DNA from: Advenella mimigardefordensis DPN7
Lineage (GTDB): Bacteria > Pseudomonadota > Gammaproteobacteria > Burkholderiales > Burkholderiaceae_B
Assembly (NCBI RefSeq): GCF_000521505.1
Contig: NZ_CP003915.1
Span: 4,526,001 to 4,590,000, forward strand
DNA: 64,000 nucleotides
Direction: 5' to 3'
Made by a program: the position numbers and the translations under genes. This document shows positions 62,036-64,000 of the stretch, one piece after another. Position 1 is the stretch's first letter. Every line of letters starts with the position of its first letter. A model generated the notes under the pieces. That model had not been told where the DNA came from, did no database searches, and was given only the letters and a program-made list of their open reading frames with translations.

Positions 62036-62860
62036 TTAGTCCTCCACTTCGGTGCCCAGATAGGCAGCGATCACCACGTCGGAATTGCGAATGTGTTCCG
62101 GGGTGCCGGCGTCAATCACCTTACCCTGATCCATCACAATAATATGTTCGGAAATGTCCATGACCAGACCCATGTCGTGCTCAATCAGCAACACGGTCAC
62201 ATCATGTTCGCTGCGCAGCTTGCGTATCAGCGCTGACAGTTCCCGGGTTTCACGCGGGTTCAGGCCGGCCGCCGGTTCATCCAGACAGATCAGCCTGGGA
62301 TCCGTACACATGGCGCGGGCAATTTCCAGGCGACGCTGCCTGCCATAGGATAGTTCGCCGGCAAGCCGGTTGGCGTCTTCAGACAAATTAACGATCTCCA
62401 GCCACTCAAAAGCGCGGGCCAGGCTGGCCTCTTCCCTGTCGGAAAAGTCCGGGGTAACCAGCAGCCCGGAGAACAGATTCCGGTTCTGCTTGCGGTGCTG
62501 AGCTACCAGCAGGTTTTCCAGCACAGTCATATCCTTGAACAGACGGATATTCTGGAAGGTGCGGGCAATACCGGCACGGGCGACCAGATAGGAACCACCG
62601 GTGATCTTGCGGCGCAGCAGATTGCCAATCTCCACTTGCCCTTCGGGCTGGTTCAGACAGATCAGCCCCTCCGACACCATGTAAAAACCGGTAATGCAGT
62701 TAAAAACGGTGGTCTTGCCGGCCCCGTTGGGTCCGATCAGCGCGGTAATTGATCCCCTGCGCACATCGAAACTGACATCATTGTTGGCAATAATGCCGCC
62801 GAATCGACGCGTCAGATGCTGAACCGACAGTATGGCGTCCTGTTTCATGTCCTGTGCCAT
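62036..62860 (-). CDS. livG: liv-type ABC transporter ATPase, LivG-like
   Basis: A 274-residue ATPase with Walker A GPNGAGKTTVFNCITG, signature ELSYGRQRRLEIARAM and Walker B LICLDEPAAGLNPRET. The N-terminal RFGGIIANNDVSFDVRRGSI is typical of LivG. Its ATG overlaps the livM stop by one base (TAATG), showing coupled translation. Confidence 0.95.
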   Translation of the reverse strand: MAQDMKQDAILSVQHLTRRFGGIIANNDVSFDVRRGSITALIGPNGAGKTTVFNCITGFYMVSEGLICLNQPEGQVEIGNLLRRKITGGSYLVARAGIARTFQNIRLFKDMTVLENLLVAQHRKQNRNLFSGLLVTPDFSDREEASLARAFEWLEIVNLSEDANRLAGELSYGRQRRLEIARAMCTDPRLICLDEPAAGLNPRETRELSALIRKLRSEHDVTVLLIEHDMGLVMDISEHIIVMDQGKVIDAGTPEHIRNSDVVIAAYLGTEVED

Positions 62861-64000
62861 TATGCCACCTCGCTTTTTCTGAATACGGAACGTTTCGGCC
62901 GCAGCAAACCATTAGGCCGCCAGATCATCATCAGAATCATGAGCAGACCGAAAAGCAGTACCCGATAGCCGGCAAATTCACGCAGAAACTCAGGCAGCAG
63001 CGTCAGTGTAAACGCAGCAATGATCACGCCGATAGAAGACCCCATTCCGCCTAACACCACGATCGACAGAATCAGGACTGACTCAAAGAAATTGAACGAT
63101 TGCGGACTGATAAAACCCTGTGCCGTGGCAAAAAACACACCGGCCAGACCACCAATCATCGCCCCCAGCATGAAAGCAGACAGTTTGACCGTCACGTGGT
63201 TGATGCCCAGCGAACGGCAGGCAATTTCATCTTCACGCAAGGCTTCCCATGAGCGGCCGATGGGCATGACGCGCAACTGGGTAAAAAAACGCAAGGCAAT
63301 CATGCTGATCACGAACAACAACAGATAGACAAAGAGATAGCGGTAATCGCTGTTGTATGGCAGGCCAAGAAACTCGTGAAATGGCACCACATCCCCGCGC
63401 GCCCGGCGTACAAATTCCAGATTGAAAATGGTTGGCGCAGGCACCGAGGCGCCATTGGGGCCGCCAGTGAAACTGATCCAGTTCACCAGAACCAGGCGGA
63501 TAATTTCCCCGAAACCCAGCGTCACAATGGCCAGATAATCGCCGTGCATCTTGAGCACCGGGAATCCCAGCAGACCGCCGCAGAGTGCAGCCAGCAGGGG
63601 CGCGAGAAACAGCGCCGTCCAGAACCCGATACCCAGATATTCCGCACCCAGCGCAAGAAAATACGCGCCAACTGCATAAAACGCCACAAAGCCCAGATCC
63701 AGCAGACCGGCCAGACCCACCACGATATTTAAGCCCAGCCCCAGCAGGACATAGACCATGGCCAGGGTCAGGTTATTGATCCAGCTTTTACCGAACCAGC
63801 CGAAATAGAAGAACACCAGTGGCAACAGCAACCCCACCAGGAACAACACCGGCAGCGCGCCTTTCCATGGATGCTTCTTGCCGCGGCGCTTGGGAATCCG
63901 CACGCCCATGGCAATCATGATAAACAGCACAACCAGCACCAGCGCAATACCGGCGCCCCGGTAAATAATGCCAGACAGGCCCAGCACCAGAAACAGCACC
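62860..64000 (-). CDS. livM: liv-type ABC permease, LivM-like, partial
   Basis: The gene runs off the right edge, so its start is not visible; 379 codons are open. Conserved LivM features are [39 protein letters not shown] and the ATPase-contact region [20 protein letters not shown]. The N-terminal part contains two or more extra hydrophobic segments before the domain, as in the longer LivM subgroup. The matching LivH and binding-protein genes must lie outside the window. Confidence 0.92.
   Translation of the reverse strand, partial: VLFLVLGLSGIIYRGAGIALVLVVLFIMIAMGVRIPKRRGKKHPWKGALPVLFLVGLLLPLVFFYFGWFGKSWINNLTLAMVYVLLGLGLNIVVGLAGLLDLGFVAFYAVGAYFLALGAEYLGIGFWTALFLAPLLAALCGGLLGFPVLKMHGDYLAIVTLGFGEIIRLVLVNWISFTGGPNGASVPAPTIFNLEFVRRARGDVVPFHEFLGLPYNSDYRYLFVYLLLFVISMIALRFFTQLRVMPIGRSWEALREDEIACRSLGINHVTVKLSAFMLGAMIGGLAGVFFATAQGFISPQSFNFFESVLILSIVVLGGMGSSIGVIIAAFTLTLLPEFLREFAGYRVLLFGLLMILMMIWRPNGLLRPKRSVFRKSEVA

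Overview
The window looks like chromosome from a betaproteobacterium of the Alcaligenaceae. The reasons are three Bug-type periplasmic binding proteins with two TctAB tricarboxylate-type transporters, many solute transporters and hydroxyacid oxidases, a long Arg/Gly-rich tail on ribosomal protein S3, and a moderate G+C content (well below that of Bordetella, by eye). An Advenella-like genus is my best guess, but that is inference. I see no insertion sequence, phage gene, tRNA, rRNA or CRISPR array.

Left part (1-13.7 kb). The 3' end of a PQQ-dependent dehydrogenase gene is followed by an IclR regulator divergent from a DHRS6-like short-chain dehydrogenase, then a Bug-TctB-TctA transporter. Next come a complete branched-chain amino-acid type ABC system (livG, livF, binding protein, livH, livM, with an Arg in place of Lys in the LivF Walker A motif), an ArsR/AHSA1 pair and an orphan Bug protein.

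Sugar-acid region (13.7-37.5 kb). Almost everything here lies on the minus strand. The array holds an IlvD/Edd-type sugar-acid dehydratase, an SDR, a fumarylacetoacetate-hydrolase-type enzyme, FAD-linked 2-hydroxyacid oxidases, two Ldh2-type dehydrogenases, a hydroxypyruvate-isomerase-like protein, a galactose-mutarotase-like protein, a TRAP transporter, a second TctABC transporter and a GntR regulator. It also has two KDPG/KDPGal aldolases, a KDG-type kinase and a KDGal kinase. Together they could take aldonic acids through 2-keto-3-deoxy acids, either by phosphorylation and aldol cleavage or by 4-oxidation and hydrolysis to pyruvate plus a 2-hydroxyacid. A Phd/RelE-like toxin-antitoxin pair sits inside this stretch.

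Iron and translation (37.6-47.1 kb). A PiuC-type hydroxylase lies next to a Fiu-like TonB-dependent receptor. A MliC-like lipoprotein follows, then a ribosomal protein operon rplC-rplD-rplW-rplB-rpsS-rplV-rpsC-rplP-rpmC-rpsQ. This operon has a good sigma70 promoter and a leader of about 355 nt. It lacks rpsJ at its head and ends in a terminator after rpsQ.

Pentose/deoxypentose region (47.2-59.4 kb). An FGGY kinase is divergent from an operon of deoC, a two-domain ALDH16-like aldehyde dehydrogenase, an RbsD/FucU mutarotase, a ribokinase-family kinase and a ribose-type ABC transporter with two different permeases. A DeoR regulator lies convergent at the end. Two near-palindromic sites 20 bp apart in the divergent promoter region are likely operators. 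2-Deoxyribose or a related pentose is the likely substrate class.

Right part (59.4-64 kb). A decayed BrnT/BrnA module is followed by an ornithine-cyclodeaminase-family enzyme, an XRE-cupin regulator and a second liv-type ABC system that runs off the window.
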